DNA from: Brumimicrobium ulvae
GTDB taxonomy: Bacteria > Bacteroidota > Bacteroidia > Flavobacteriales_D > Crocinitomicaceae
Assembly (NCBI RefSeq): GCF_947504225.1
Contig: NZ_CANNGT010000005.1
Location: forward strand, 124,001-188,000
Direction of reading: 5' to 3'
Length of the DNA stretch: 64,000 nucleotides
Shown one piece after another: positions 55,515 through 64,000 of this stretch (position 1 is the stretch's first letter; every line of letters begins with the position of its first letter). Both the position numbers and the translations under genes were made by a program. The notes under the pieces are model-generated. The model saw nothing but the letters and a program-made list of their open reading frames with translations. It did not search any database and was not told the DNA's origin.

Positions 55515-55664
55515 CTTAGACTATAACGAGGAAGAGCAGCGGCTAAAGTCTTTTACACCTCAATCAAATTTACTGCTGATAACCTATTGCTGGCAGCTTT
55601 CTGCCTACCGATCCAAAATTCCTAAAAGATGTTACTTAAAGACAATTTATATTCTCTTGATTCG

Positions 55665-55672
55665 TATTTTTG
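55665..55672 (+). promoter_or_regulatory. -7 box of tamL
   Basis: TATTTTTG matches TAnnTTTG. Its last three bases are the TTG at 55670, so that TTG is not a start. The GTG at 55679 lies where transcription should begin, suggesting a leaderless message. Confidence 0.5.
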
Positions 55673-55678
55673 TCTGTT

Positions 55679-58342
55679 GTGAAGCAAATTTGTCGCTATA
55701 TCATTTTTTTATTATTCACCTGTTTCATTGCAGCGTGTAATATCAAACGTCATGTACCAGATGGTCGTCACCTTTTGGTAGACAATACTGTGCATTTACC
55801 CAAAGACACAAGGGTGGATAAGAGTGCCGTTGAAAATGTAATACGTCAGCGTCCAAACCATAGGACTTTAGGATTTAGATTGAAGTTAAGGGCCTTTAAC
55901 GCTATTGATTCAACAAAAACAGAACAAGACAGAATTGATCGATTAAATCGTTTTAAGAAAAAGAATAATAAACGTTTGGCCCGCCAAAAGAAAATTAATG
56001 AAAGACGTATTGAAAAAGCTTTAAAGAAAGGGAAGACCACCTACAGACCTAAAAGAATTGAACTGAAAGACACCTTGGATCCAAGGCATACCTTGCGAGA
56101 ACGTATTAAATATGACTATGGTGAAGCACCTGTGATTTACGATTCCTCATTGATGGAAACCTCAAAAGACCAGATAAAACTTTTTATGCAAAGAAAAGGG
56201 TACTTCAATGCTACGGTAGAAACTAAAACAAAATTCAAAGACAAGAAAAAAACGGTCAAAGTGAATTACACTATTGCTCCAGGTGAACTTTATTTTGTTG
56301 ATTCTATGTACCTGAGAACGAGTAATAGTTCTGTTAGAGCAAGCTATGAAAAGTATTTAAAAAATGGAGAAAATGTCTTGATACCTCCGTTTCGTTTTGA
56401 TTCTGATGCCTTGGCGAAAATGAGGAAATCTATGTCCGACTTCATGAAAAACAACGCATTGTATGGATTCAAAGAAAGTTATGTGAGCTATGAAGTAGAT
56501 ACTTTATCACCAGGGAAAAACATCCAAATTGCTGTTGATGTATCAAAACGAGTAATTGAAAAAGATGGGAAAGAAATCGTTAAACCTTTTGCTTCAACTA
56601 AAGTGAGAAATGTAACCTTCCATTTGCTAGATACCATTACTTATCAAGGAAACTTTAAGCGAGAACAATTGGATCAACGTGGAATCGTTTTGGGTCCGTA
56701 TGAGCAAATACCAACCTTTGATACCCTGCGTTACGATTGGTATGACGGACGAAATGCTCAATTTCGTACAGCAACTTTCCTCTACAATGGAGAATTAACT
56801 ACTAAAGCAGAGTTGATTGAGTTTCAGAATTACTTAGAAGAAACAAACTATTACAAAGGAGACTTTCTACCGCAGTCCTATAATCGATTGATGAACCTCA
56901 GCATTTTTAAAACGGTGAAACCCGAAATTATAGAAAACGAAGACAACAGTATTGATGTTCATTATTACCTTACCCCATTAGAGCAAAGGACTTTTAGTTT
57001 TGAACCTAAAGGAACCCATGCCAACAGTTACTTGGGGGTTTCTACCTCTTTGAATTATACGAATCGTAACCTTTTTAGAAAAGGACAAAAGTTAAAAATT
57101 AGTTTTAGCGGAGGTTTTGAATCTCAGCCTGAAATATTTGCCACCAATGATGAATCGACGGTACTTCAAGATGGAACACGTAGTTTTAATACCTTGGAGT
57201 TTGGGCCTTCTATTCAATTAGATGTTCCTGGATTATTCCCGATCTCAACCGACCGTCTGTCTAAAAATCAAAACCCAATCACCACTTTTTCGGCAGCCTA
57301 TAATTTTCAGCAACAACCTTATTTCAAACGACAGATTATTCAATTGAATTATTTGTGGAAGTTTTATGACATCTTCCGTACCCAAGTATTTACTGTAGGT
57401 ATTCCTGTAATCGGTGGAATTCAATTTGTACGAATAGGTAAAACAGATGAGTTTGCAAATCAATTAGAAGAACAAAACGATTTGTTTCTAATTAATGCCT
57501 ACAGTAATCAAGCAGTATACAAAGATGCAGCGGTCACCTACACCTTTACAAATCCAGACCTGAAAGATGGGTTGATCACCTTTAGCTATGGATTTAATTT
57601 TGACATGGCGGGAATGATTATTGGCTTAATTACAGACAAGAAAACTCCAAACGCTGATGGTTATAAAGAGTTTCTTGGACAAAGGTATTCTCAATTTATT
57701 CGATTAGACAATCAGTTTATTTTAAACCATCAATTAAAGAAACAGTCTTTGCATTATCGTTTGCAAATTGGAGCAGGAGTTCCATTGAAGAACAATGGGC
57801 CTAGTTTACCTTTCGATTATAGTTTTTTTGGAGGTGGTTCAAACGATAACAGAGGTTTTAGAGCAAGGTCATTAGGACCAGGTGTGTATAAATATTACTT
57901 AGATTCTAATCGAACAGTTACCCAAATGGGGGACATGAGGCTGGGCGCTTCTTTTGAATACCGTTTTAGAATCACCAGTCTTTTTGAAGGTGCCTTTTTC
58001 GCGGATGCTGGAAATGTTTGGGCTTATAATGAAGACCCGAATCGTCCGGGAGGTCAAATCACTAAAGATTTTTACAAGCAATTAAGCCTTTCTAGTGGAA
58101 TTGGGTTACGATTAGACTTCTCTTTTTTAATTGTGCGTTTGGATTTGGGTATTCCTTTAAGAAATCCTGCTCTACCGGATAATGCCAAATGGATTTTCCA
58201 AGACCGAAGCCCGTTTATACAAGAAGCAAAAGACGAATGGGGAATTAATCCAGATACTGGAGATTATTACTATAAAGAAAACAATATGTTGCCCAACCCT
58301 TTCCAACCGCAATTCCATATTGCCATCGGTTATCCTTTTTAA
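55679..58342 (+). CDS. tamL: TamL: lipoprotein BamA/TamA paralog
   Basis: About 887 aa from GTG 55679. The signal ends in a lipobox with Cys20 (FIAAC), so it is a lipidated Omp85 protein. A long basic helical stretch (about 60-125), several POTRA-like domains and a C-terminal barrel follow, with the GGGSNDNRGFRARSLGPG motif of the Omp85 lid-lock loop and the end FQPQFHIAIGYPF. TamL is the Bacteroidota-specific partner of TamB in outer-membrane homeostasis. No tamB follows here. The divergent TrmH-type gene is a usual neighbour. Confidence 0.88.
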   Translation: MKQICRYIIFLLFTCFIAACNIKRHVPDGRHLLVDNTVHLPKDTRVDKSAVENVIRQRPNHRTLGFRLKLRAFNAIDSTKTEQDRIDRLNRFKKKNNKRLARQKKINERRIEKALKKGKTTYRPKRIELKDTLDPRHTLRERIKYDYGEAPVIYDSSLMETSKDQIKLFMQRKGYFNATVETKTKFKDKKKTVKVNYTIAPGELYFVDSMYLRTSNSSVRASYEKYLKNGENVLIPPFRFDSDALAKMRKSMSDFMKNNALYGFKESYVSYEVDTLSPGKNIQIAVDVSKRVIEKDGKEIVKPFASTKVRNVTFHLLDTITYQGNFKREQLDQRGIVLGPYEQIPTFDTLRYDWYDGRNAQFRTATFLYNGELTTKAELIEFQNYLEETNYYKGDFLPQSYNRLMNLSIFKTVKPEIIENEDNSIDVHYYLTPLEQRTFSFEPKGTHANSYLGVSTSLNYTNRNLFRKGQKLKISFSGGFESQPEIFATNDESTVLQDGTRSFNTLEFGPSIQLDVPGLFPISTDRLSKNQNPITTFSAAYNFQQQPYFKRQIIQLNYLWKFYDIFRTQVFTVGIPVIGGIQFVRIGKTDEFANQLEEQNDLFLINAYSNQAVYKDAAVTYTFTNPDLKDGLITFSYGFNFDMAGMIIGLITDKKTPNADGYKEFLGQRYSQFIRLDNQFILNHQLKKQSLHYRLQIGAGVPLKNNGPSLPFDYSFFGGGSNDNRGFRARSLGPGVYKYYLDSNRTVTQMGDMRLGASFEYRFRITSLFEGAFFADAGNVWAYNEDPNRPGGQITKDFYKQLSLSSGIGLRLDFSFLIVRLDLGIPLRNPALPDNAKWIFQDRSPFIQEAKDEWGINPDTGDYYYKENNMLPNPFQPQFHIAIGYPF

Positions 58343-58408
58343 TCAAATCATTTTTTATGCTTTTTCTTGGTCTAGAAAATAGCAATAACCCTCTAAAGTT
58401 TTCCATAA

Positions 58409-58430
58409 ATAAGCCTGATCATCGGCTTAT
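58409..58430. repeat. Hairpin after tamL
   Basis: ATAAGCC-N8-GGCTTAT, with 7-bp perfect arms. It has an A-rich rather than T-rich downstream flank on the plus strand, so it is only a weak terminator candidate. Confidence 0.4.
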
Positions 58431-58507
58431 AAAAAGGACCTTAATAATTAGGTTCAGCTTTCTTAAAAATACCAAAGACTTTATTCGATAAACACTCTAA
58501 TTTCTGC

Positions 58508-58515
58508 TAACTTTG
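58508..58515 (+). promoter_or_regulatory. -7 box of the DUF4494 gene
   Basis: TAACTTTG matches TAnnTTTG, 40 bp before the ATG at 58556. The expected leader contains TTGTCT...AGACAA arms (58513-58518 and 58530-58535). Confidence 0.5.
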
Positions 58516-58555
58516 TCTGTCTTAAAAATAGACAATAACTCATTAAAATAGAATT

Positions 58556-59161
58556 ATGAATAATTGGTTTACAGTAAAGGTTAAATACACAAAGCAGTTG
58601 GAAGACGGAAGGCTTAAGCGTGTTACTGAGCCTTATTTAGTAGATTCTGTTTCTTTTACAGATGCAGAAGCTCGAATTTATGAAGAAGTAGGACAAAGTG
58701 TACAAGGTGAGTTTTTGATCACTGGAATCTCTAAAACAGAATACGCTGATATTTTTTATTATGATGATTCGGACGTTTGGTACAAATGTAAATTGACCTA
58801 TGTTTCTATTGATGGAGATGAAGGAAAAGAAAAGAAAATATCAAATAACTTCTTGGTTACAGCAAGTAACGTAAAAGAAGCATACGATCGTATTCAGGAA
58901 AGTTTAAGTGACATGACGGTTACTTTTGAAGTACCTTCGATCATGATTACTCCGATTGTAGAGGTATTGCCTTATAATCCAGATTTGGATGTTGAACTTG
59001 GTAGAAGACCTCTTGAAGAAGGGGAAGAGCTTGTAAACACTTCTGCTGAGGAGGAATATGAAGAAGACGAAGCGCTAGCCGAATCAGAAGAGTCAGAAGA
59101 AGAAGAAGTTGAGTCTAATGAAAATGAAGACAATGTATCTTTTAAAGACGAAACAAACTAA
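58556..59161 (+). CDS. DUF4494 domain protein
   Basis: A 201-aa cytoplasmic protein. The DUF4494 core runs from about residue 1 to 145 (NWFTVKVKYTKQLEDGRLKRVTEPY, FTDAEARIYEEV, DVWYKCKLTYVSIDGDEGKEKK, NFLVTASNVKEAYDRI). A strongly acidic low-complexity tail (about 160-201, mostly Glu, Asp, Ser) follows. The family is Bacteroidota-specific and of unknown function. It is 5 bp from pdxH and probably co-transcribed with it. Confidence 0.9.
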   Translation: MNNWFTVKVKYTKQLEDGRLKRVTEPYLVDSVSFTDAEARIYEEVGQSVQGEFLITGISKTEYADIFYYDDSDVWYKCKLTYVSIDGDEGKEKKISNNFLVTASNVKEAYDRIQESLSDMTVTFEVPSIMITPIVEVLPYNPDLDVELGRRPLEEGEELVNTSAEEEYEEDEALAESEESEEEEVESNENEDNVSFKDETN

Positions 59162-59166
59162 ATGAA

Positions 59167-59826
59167 ATGAAAGAGTTTCTTGATATTTTACGCAATGACC
59201 ATACAGATTTCGATAAGGGAACTTTGGATGACCGTTTAAAAAACATCTCACCCATGGAGCTGTTTAAAAAGTGGTATCAAGAAGCTTTTGAACAGCAGTG
59301 CATTTCTCCAAATGCGATGACTGTTAGCACTGTTGGGAAAAACCTTATGCCTTCCTCACGGGTTGTATACTTGAAAGAGCTTTTAGAGGAAGGTTTGGTT
59401 TTTTATACCAATTACGAGAGTAAAAAAGGAAAAGACATTGCTGAAAATCCACAAATTTCCGCCATTTTTTATTGGGAGTGCTTATCGCGTCAGATTCGTG
59501 TGCAAGGAAAGGTGGAAAAAGCACCAGAATTCATGGCCGATGATTATTTTGCATCTCGACCAAGAGGAAGTCAGCTGGGGGCATGGGCATCCAAACAAAG
59601 TGATGTCATTGCAGACCGCGCAGAACTTGAACAAGAGTTAAAGAAAGTTGAAAAGCGCTTTGAAAAACAAGAAGTGCCTAGACCTCCTTTTTGGGGAGGG
59701 TACCTAATACGTCCAACGTATATAGAGTTTTGGCAAGGACGTCCAAGTCGTTTACATGACCGAATTTGTTTTGAACGAGAGGATGTAAAAGCGGATTCTT
59801 GGAAGGTTTCTCGTCGTAATCCTTAA
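59167..59826 (+). CDS. pdxH: Pyridoxamine 5'-phosphate oxidase
   Basis: A 219-aa FMN enzyme that oxidises pyridoxine or pyridoxamine 5'-phosphate to pyridoxal 5'-phosphate. It has NAMTVSTVGKNLMPSSRVVYLKEL, VFYTNYESKKGKDI, QIRVQGKVEK, ASRPRGSQLGAWASKQS and the C-terminal EFWQGRPSRLHDR signature. Length is normal. It overlaps the peptidase gene by 1 bp. Confidence 0.96.
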   Translation: MKEFLDILRNDHTDFDKGTLDDRLKNISPMELFKKWYQEAFEQQCISPNAMTVSTVGKNLMPSSRVVYLKELLEEGLVFYTNYESKKGKDIAENPQISAIFYWECLSRQIRVQGKVEKAPEFMADDYFASRPRGSQLGAWASKQSDVIADRAELEQELKKVEKRFEKQEVPRPPFWGGYLIRPTYIEFWQGRPSRLHDRICFEREDVKADSWKVSRRNP

Positions 59827-61088
59827 TGTTTTTTTACATGAATGTAGAGCCAACAATATATCATTTAGATAACGGAATGCGTGTGGTTTATTTGCACGAC
59901 CCATCCATTGTTGCCCATCTTGGGGTGACCATACGCGCAGGTTCAAGATTCGAAAATGAAGGCGAGGAAGGATTAGCTCATTTTTTAGAACACTGTATTT
60001 TTAAAGGCACAAAAAAGAGAAGGGCTTTTCATGTCTTGTCACGTCTTGATTCTGTTGGTGGAGAACTGAATGCTTATACCACAAAAGAGGAAATTTGTGT
60101 GTACAGTTCTTTTACCATTGAACATTTGAAAAGAGCCTCTGATTTATTGGCCGATATCCTTTTTAATTCGACTTTTCCAGAAAAAGAAATCGAAAAAGAA
60201 AAGGAAGTCGTTTTGGATGAAATCAACTCCTATTTAGATAGTCCTTCCGACAGGATTTTTGATGATTTTGAATCTTATTTGTTCCCGAACAATCCTTTAG
60301 GAAATAATATCTTAGGTACAGTAGCTTCAGTGCAATCTTTTAGCAGAGAAGATTTAGAAAGGTATGTAAAAAGATTCTTCTATCCTGAAAACATGGTGAT
60401 TTCCTTTGTAGGGAACCTAAAAGCAGAAGCTGTATTAAAGAAACTCAATAAAGATTTTGGTCATTTTTCAAATCAACAAGAATTGATTGCACCGATTCCC
60501 CCAGCTCCCCTTCAACCATTTGATGTGGTAAAGGCAGAAGCCAATTATCAATCTCATATTATGATAGGAGGTAGGGCGCCAGGGTATAATCATCCAAATC
60601 GTCGGGTATTTACTTTATTGATTAATATTTTAGGCGGTCCAGCTTTGAACTCTCGTTTGGGTTTGTCAATCCGTGAAAAATATGGATATACTTATAATAT
60701 TGATGCGAGCTACACCCCGTTTGAAGAGGTCGGCTATTGGAATGTGTATGCAGGGACAGATCCAAAATATCAAAAAAAGACCATTCGACTGATCAAAAAG
60801 GAGATTCAGCGATTTATTGATGAACCACTAACCGAAAATCAATTGAAAAAGGCCAAACAGCAGATGAAAGGTCACTTTGCATTAGGGATGGACAGTAATT
60901 CAGGTGTAATGCTAAATTTCGGAAAAAGCCTATTGGTGTTTAATGAAATTGATACACTCGCAGAAATATACGAGGTAATTGAAGGGATAACTCCTGAGGA
61001 AATTCAAAGCATAGCGAAAGAGTTTTTACACGAGACTAATATTTCTAGTTTGGTATTTAGTGTAAAAAAAACTGAAAAAACAGCGTGA
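59826..61088 (+). CDS. M16 family zinc peptidase
   Basis: A 420-aa pitrilysin-type peptidase, one M16 pair of domains. The inverted zinc motif HFLEH sits in LAHFLEHCIFKGTKKR, and the distal Glu is in EKEKEVVLDEI. RLGLSIREKYGYTYNIDASY marks the C-terminal half. It resembles processing peptidases and is probably cytoplasmic or periplasmic; no clear signal peptide is seen. Start could be ATG 59826 or the better-placed ATG 59838. Confidence 0.93.
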   Translation: MFFYMNVEPTIYHLDNGMRVVYLHDPSIVAHLGVTIRAGSRFENEGEEGLAHFLEHCIFKGTKKRRAFHVLSRLDSVGGELNAYTTKEEICVYSSFTIEHLKRASDLLADILFNSTFPEKEIEKEKEVVLDEINSYLDSPSDRIFDDFESYLFPNNPLGNNILGTVASVQSFSREDLERYVKRFFYPENMVISFVGNLKAEAVLKKLNKDFGHFSNQQELIAPIPPAPLQPFDVVKAEANYQSHIMIGGRAPGYNHPNRRVFTLLINILGGPALNSRLGLSIREKYGYTYNIDASYTPFEEVGYWNVYAGTDPKYQKKTIRLIKKEIQRFIDEPLTENQLKKAKQQMKGHFALGMDSNSGVMLNFGKSLLVFNEIDTLAEIYEVIEGITPEEIQSIAKEFLHETNISSLVFSVKKTEKTA

Positions 61089-61155
61089 TTTTTTTTCAAT
61101 TTTTACGTAAATTTATAAAAAGACAAAATTGTATTGTTTTGATAATCAGTGTTCA

Positions 61156-62694
61156 ATGATAGGCGAACGAGAGGAGTTAAATTTTGAAATTCAAGAAACT
61201 AGAGCTAAACTGCTGAAGTTAAAAAAAAGAGCGCTTGAGCTCGATCCCAACAACACACCATTTGAGGACAGTTTTTCTAACGTGTTAAGAAATGAAAATT
61301 TAGAAAACTATAAGTCTAAATTCATAAAAGGTGATGATCAAATTCAAAGGGCGGAAACATTTTTCCAAGTTGGAAGATGGGCTTATTATTTTGAAACAGA
61401 GAGTCTAGTTTGGTCGGAGGAAACCTATAAAATTTTCGAGTTTCCAGAAGATTTCAAAGGAACTGTTCAAGAATATTACTTTACTTGTGTTGATGATAGG
61501 AGTATTGCTCGATTGCCAGAGCATATTAACTTTCTAATGAACAGTAAGGAAGATTCTGTATTGAATCAAACCATTATTACAGCTGCAGGGAATAAAAAAC
61601 TGCTGTCTTTTTCTTCTACACCAATTTTGAATGATGAAGGGGAAATCATTGGAGCAAAAGGTTTCGTAAAAGATATATCGGATAAAATTATTGGTAAGAA
61701 TGGTTTGGATAATTTTTTTAATTTATCACTTGACCTTCATAGTATCATTCACTTAGACCTATACTTTGTTAAACTTAGTCCTGCGTGGACAAAATTGCTA
61801 GGGTATTCAGAAAAAGAATTGCTGTCTTCTTCTTTTCTCGAATTTATTCACCCTGATGATATTGAAAGTACTATTGAAGTCATTGAGAAAATAGCCAAAG
61901 AAGGATCTGCTGTTCAATTTGAAAACCGCTATCTTAAAAAGTCCGGAGAAATCGTTTACTTGAGTTGGAATTCTCAATTGGATGAAGAAACCCAATTGGC
62001 TTATTGTAATGCTACAGATATTACAAAGTCAAAATTAGATAAAGAAGCATTGATTGATGATTTGAATGTGAAGGATTTAATGCTCAGAGAAATTCACCAT
62101 AGAATTAAAAATAACCTTCAGATTATCTCCAGCTTGTTGTCATTGCAGTCTGGAATGAATAGTGAAGAGGAGCGACTTACAAAGCTGTATTCGGACATGA
62201 AACATAGAATTCAATCAATGACAGCCATCCATGAAATGTTTTATCAATCAGAAGAGCTAGATAAAATTGAATTGAGTAAATACTTGAATAGAGTAACTGC
62301 AGATTTAGCCATATCTTTTGATTCGGCCGATAATACTTTTGATTATAAAATTGATGTCGATAATGTTTTTGTAAACCTAGATACTTCTATTCCATTAGGC
62401 TTATTAATTAATGAAATCATCACGAATTCAATGAAGCATGGAGCAAGTAAAGACGGTGATGTGCATGTTTTTATACGAATGAAAACGCTTGAAGACGGTC
62501 GGTTTGAAATTATAATTGGTGATAAAGGAGCCAATAGTTTTGCAAATATCCTACATCAAAAAACTGAAAGTTTAGGGGTTTTACTAATCAATAGTTTAGT
62601 TGAACAAATTGACGGTGATATTACTCAATTAGAAAATGTTGAAGGTACAGTTTACCGTTTGACCTTTATTAATAGATTAGGAAGACGATTGTAA
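61156..62694 (+). CDS. PAS-domain sensor histidine kinase (HisKA_2 type), copy 1
   Basis: About 512 aa, no membrane segment. It has an N-terminal coiled coil (about 1-30), two PAS-like domains (about 60-180, containing VGRWAYYFETESLVWSEETY, and 190-295 with LLGYSEKELLSSSFLEFIHPDD), the phospho-acceptor motif [19 protein letters not shown] with His near 313, and a HATPase with LINEIITNSMKHG and SLGVLLINSLVEQ. I start at ATG 61156 because it aligns with the start of the tandem paralog. No response regulator is nearby. Confidence 0.88.
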   Translation: MIGEREELNFEIQETRAKLLKLKKRALELDPNNTPFEDSFSNVLRNENLENYKSKFIKGDDQIQRAETFFQVGRWAYYFETESLVWSEETYKIFEFPEDFKGTVQEYYFTCVDDRSIARLPEHINFLMNSKEDSVLNQTIITAAGNKKLLSFSSTPILNDEGEIIGAKGFVKDISDKIIGKNGLDNFFNLSLDLHSIIHLDLYFVKLSPAWTKLLGYSEKELLSSSFLEFIHPDDIESTIEVIEKIAKEGSAVQFENRYLKKSGEIVYLSWNSQLDEETQLAYCNATDITKSKLDKEALIDDLNVKDLMLREIHHRIKNNLQIISSLLSLQSGMNSEEERLTKLYSDMKHRIQSMTAIHEMFYQSEELDKIELSKYLNRVTADLAISFDSADNTFDYKIDVDNVFVNLDTSIPLGLLINEIITNSMKHGASKDGDVHVFIRMKTLEDGRFEIIIGDKGANSFANILHQKTESLGVLLINSLVEQIDGDITQLENVEGTVYRLTFINRLGRRL

Positions 62695-62882
62695 TTGATT
62701 TTTTAGTGAGTTATTTGAACTGAGGGCTATTGTCTGAGTCCTACCTATAAAGCAGTAAAGGGAATATAAAGTTAAATAAACCACTGTTTGGCTAAATAAA
62801 ATAGTCGAATGGTATCCTGTATAATATTGATTATTACTAATTTTAGTATTAATTTAGTTGACATAAATCAAGATACTACTTA

Positions 62883-64000
62883 ATGAAACGTGACCTAGAA
62901 TCATTACTTCAAGAAATCAAAAATACCAAAGAGCGTTTGGCCTTCCTTAAAAGTAAGGCAAGCGAGTTAACTGCTCATATATATGATTCGACAACCGGGG
63001 TTTACGATAAAGAAAATGGAAGTGATATCGATCAATATACTGTTAGTTTATTAGAGTCAGAAATAAGGGATAGAAACATTGAAGATGAATCTCAAATTGG
63101 TATTTGGTCTTATGATTTTGAATCGTTGGATTTATATTGGTCGGAAGAAGTTTATGAAATTTATGAGTATGAAGGAGGGTTTGATGGAACTTTAGCTGAT
63201 TTCTTCATGTCATGTATGGATCCTGTTTCTGTTTCAAGATTTAGGGAAAGAGGTGTTCTTTTAAGAACTTCAAAGGACAAACAAATACTAAATCAATTCA
63301 TTATAACGCCTAAAGGAAATACTAAGTATTTGTCTTTTACCTCTATTCCTATACTCAATAAAAAAGGGGAAATTACTGGTGCGGAAGGCATTGTTACTGA
63401 TTTGACTGATCGAATTATTGGGAAAAAAGGTTTGGACAATTTTTTTAACTTATCAAGTGATTTACATTGTATTGTACATACCGATCGGTACTTTGTGAAG
63501 GTGAGTCCTGCATGGTCTAAACTTCTTGGATATACTGAAAAGGAAATATTATCGAGCTCTTTTTTAGATTTTATCCATCCAGATGATGTAGAGAAGTCTA
63601 CTCTTGATGCCAATGATTTAGACCCTTATGGTATTATGACTTTTGAAAATAGATATGTAGCCAAAAGTGGTGAAACCGTTTATTTAAGTTGGAATTCTCG
63701 ATTAGACAAAAGCTCTCAACTGGCTTATTGTACAGCACGAGATATAACAGCATCTAAAAAGGTGCAAGAAGATTTATTGAGTGACTTAAGCGAAAAAGAA
63801 TTACTATTAAAAGAAATTCATCATCGTGTGAAAAACAATTTGCAGATTATTTCAAGTTTACTTTCTTTACAAGCTGGTGCAAATAGACATCAAAAAGAAC
63901 TCAATAAGTTATATGAAGACAGTCGCAATAGAATTAAGTCAATGGCGGCTATTCATGAAATGTTTTATCAATCCAAAGAATTAGATAAAATTGAATTTGG
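62883..64000 (+). CDS. PAS-domain sensor histidine kinase, copy 2, truncated by window end
   Basis: Open from ATG 62883 to the last base (372 complete codons, no stop). It is a close paralog of copy 1 with the same order: coiled coil, PAS with [20 protein letters not shown], second PAS with [22 protein letters not shown], and phospho-acceptor [19 protein letters not shown]. The HATPase lies beyond the window. The two genes are in tandem with 188 bp between them and clearly arose by duplication. The first PAS domains differ more than the kinase cores. Confidence 0.88.
   Translation, partial: MKRDLESLLQEIKNTKERLAFLKSKASELTAHIYDSTTGVYDKENGSDIDQYTVSLLESEIRDRNIEDESQIGIWSYDFESLDLYWSEEVYEIYEYEGGFDGTLADFFMSCMDPVSVSRFRERGVLLRTSKDKQILNQFIITPKGNTKYLSFTSIPILNKKGEITGAEGIVTDLTDRIIGKKGLDNFFNLSSDLHCIVHTDRYFVKVSPAWSKLLGYTEKEILSSSFLDFIHPDDVEKSTLDANDLDPYGIMTFENRYVAKSGETVYLSWNSRLDKSSQLAYCTARDITASKKVQEDLLSDLSEKELLLKEIHHRVKNNLQIISSLLSLQAGANRHQKELNKLYEDSRNRIKSMAAIHEMFYQSKELDKIEF

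Noticed and set aside
63293-63613. 106-codon minus-strand frame near the window end
   Set aside because: It overlaps the open, family-matching second PAS kinase on the plus strand.

Overview
The window is an AT-rich chromosomal segment of a Bacteroidota bacterium, most likely a member of the Flavobacteriales; a Crocinitomicaceae-like genus is my guess, not proven. Evidence: many genes are preceded by the Bacteroidota -7 promoter word TAnnTTTG rather than a sigma70 -10 box or clear Shine-Dalgarno sites. Type IX secretion (T9SS) proteins are present (PorT, a PorV/PorQ-type barrel). Other lineage markers are TonB-dependent receptors with carboxypeptidase-like N-terminal domains, the long NusB, leucine dehydrogenase, DUF4294 and DUF4494 proteins, and the lipoprotein BamA paralog TamL.

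Layout. 0-2.5 kb: 3' part of a TonB receptor plus a heavy-metal-associated lipoprotein. 2.6-10.4 kb: housekeeping and envelope genes (atpDC, uppS-bamA-skp-skp, murI, a gamma-carbonic-anhydrase-like protein). 10.6-19.7 kb: a large exported-protein triad (1256-aa TonB receptor, 1403-aa secreted protein with a FlgD/T9SS-like C-terminus, PorV/PorQ-family barrel). 19.8-23.3 kb: greA, HIT, ruvC, a flippase-like membrane protein and a glycosyltransferase. 23.25-28.9 kb: a probable nitric-oxide/respiratory-stress locus (heme-copper-oxidase-like membrane protein, lipoprotein cytochrome c, MFS transporter, frameshifted RIC di-iron protein, Rrf2 regulator, two small membrane proteins), then tryptophan 2,3-dioxygenase.

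29.8-34.3 kb is the accessory part. It holds a hairpin-rich spacer, the short-chain fatty acid transporter atoE, and an islet of three small lipoprotein genes. One of those has an internal stop, one is preceded by an integron attC-like palindrome, and a decayed BRCT-like fragment closes the islet. 34.3-46.5 kb returns to core genes: lhgO, DsrE-like, DUF4294, the ldh-nusB-DUF1573-yajC operon, an ABC exporter facing it across a symmetric promoter, uvrA and a TlpA-like thioredoxin. 46.7-53.8 kb is a long co-directional run (aminotransferase, heptose kinase, TrkH, UbiE, PorT, FAD oxidoreductase). 53.9-64 kb has a methyltransferase, TrmH-type methylase, tRNA-Ala(GGC), TamL, DUF4494, pdxH, an M16 peptidase and two tandem PAS histidine kinases, the second cut by the window end.

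How it fits together: UppS, BamA, two Skp-like chaperones, MurI, TamL and PorT serve cell-envelope and outer-membrane biogenesis. The 10.6-19.7 kb triad probably uses T9SS. I saw no CRISPR array, rRNA, insertion sequence or phage. The observations I rate highest are the T9SS-associated triad, the attC-like islet, the face-to-face palindromic promoter at 40.37 kb, a recurring GTAAC-N4-GTTAC operator-like motif, and the promoter-spanning palindrome of the damaged ric gene beside its probable Rrf2 regulator.
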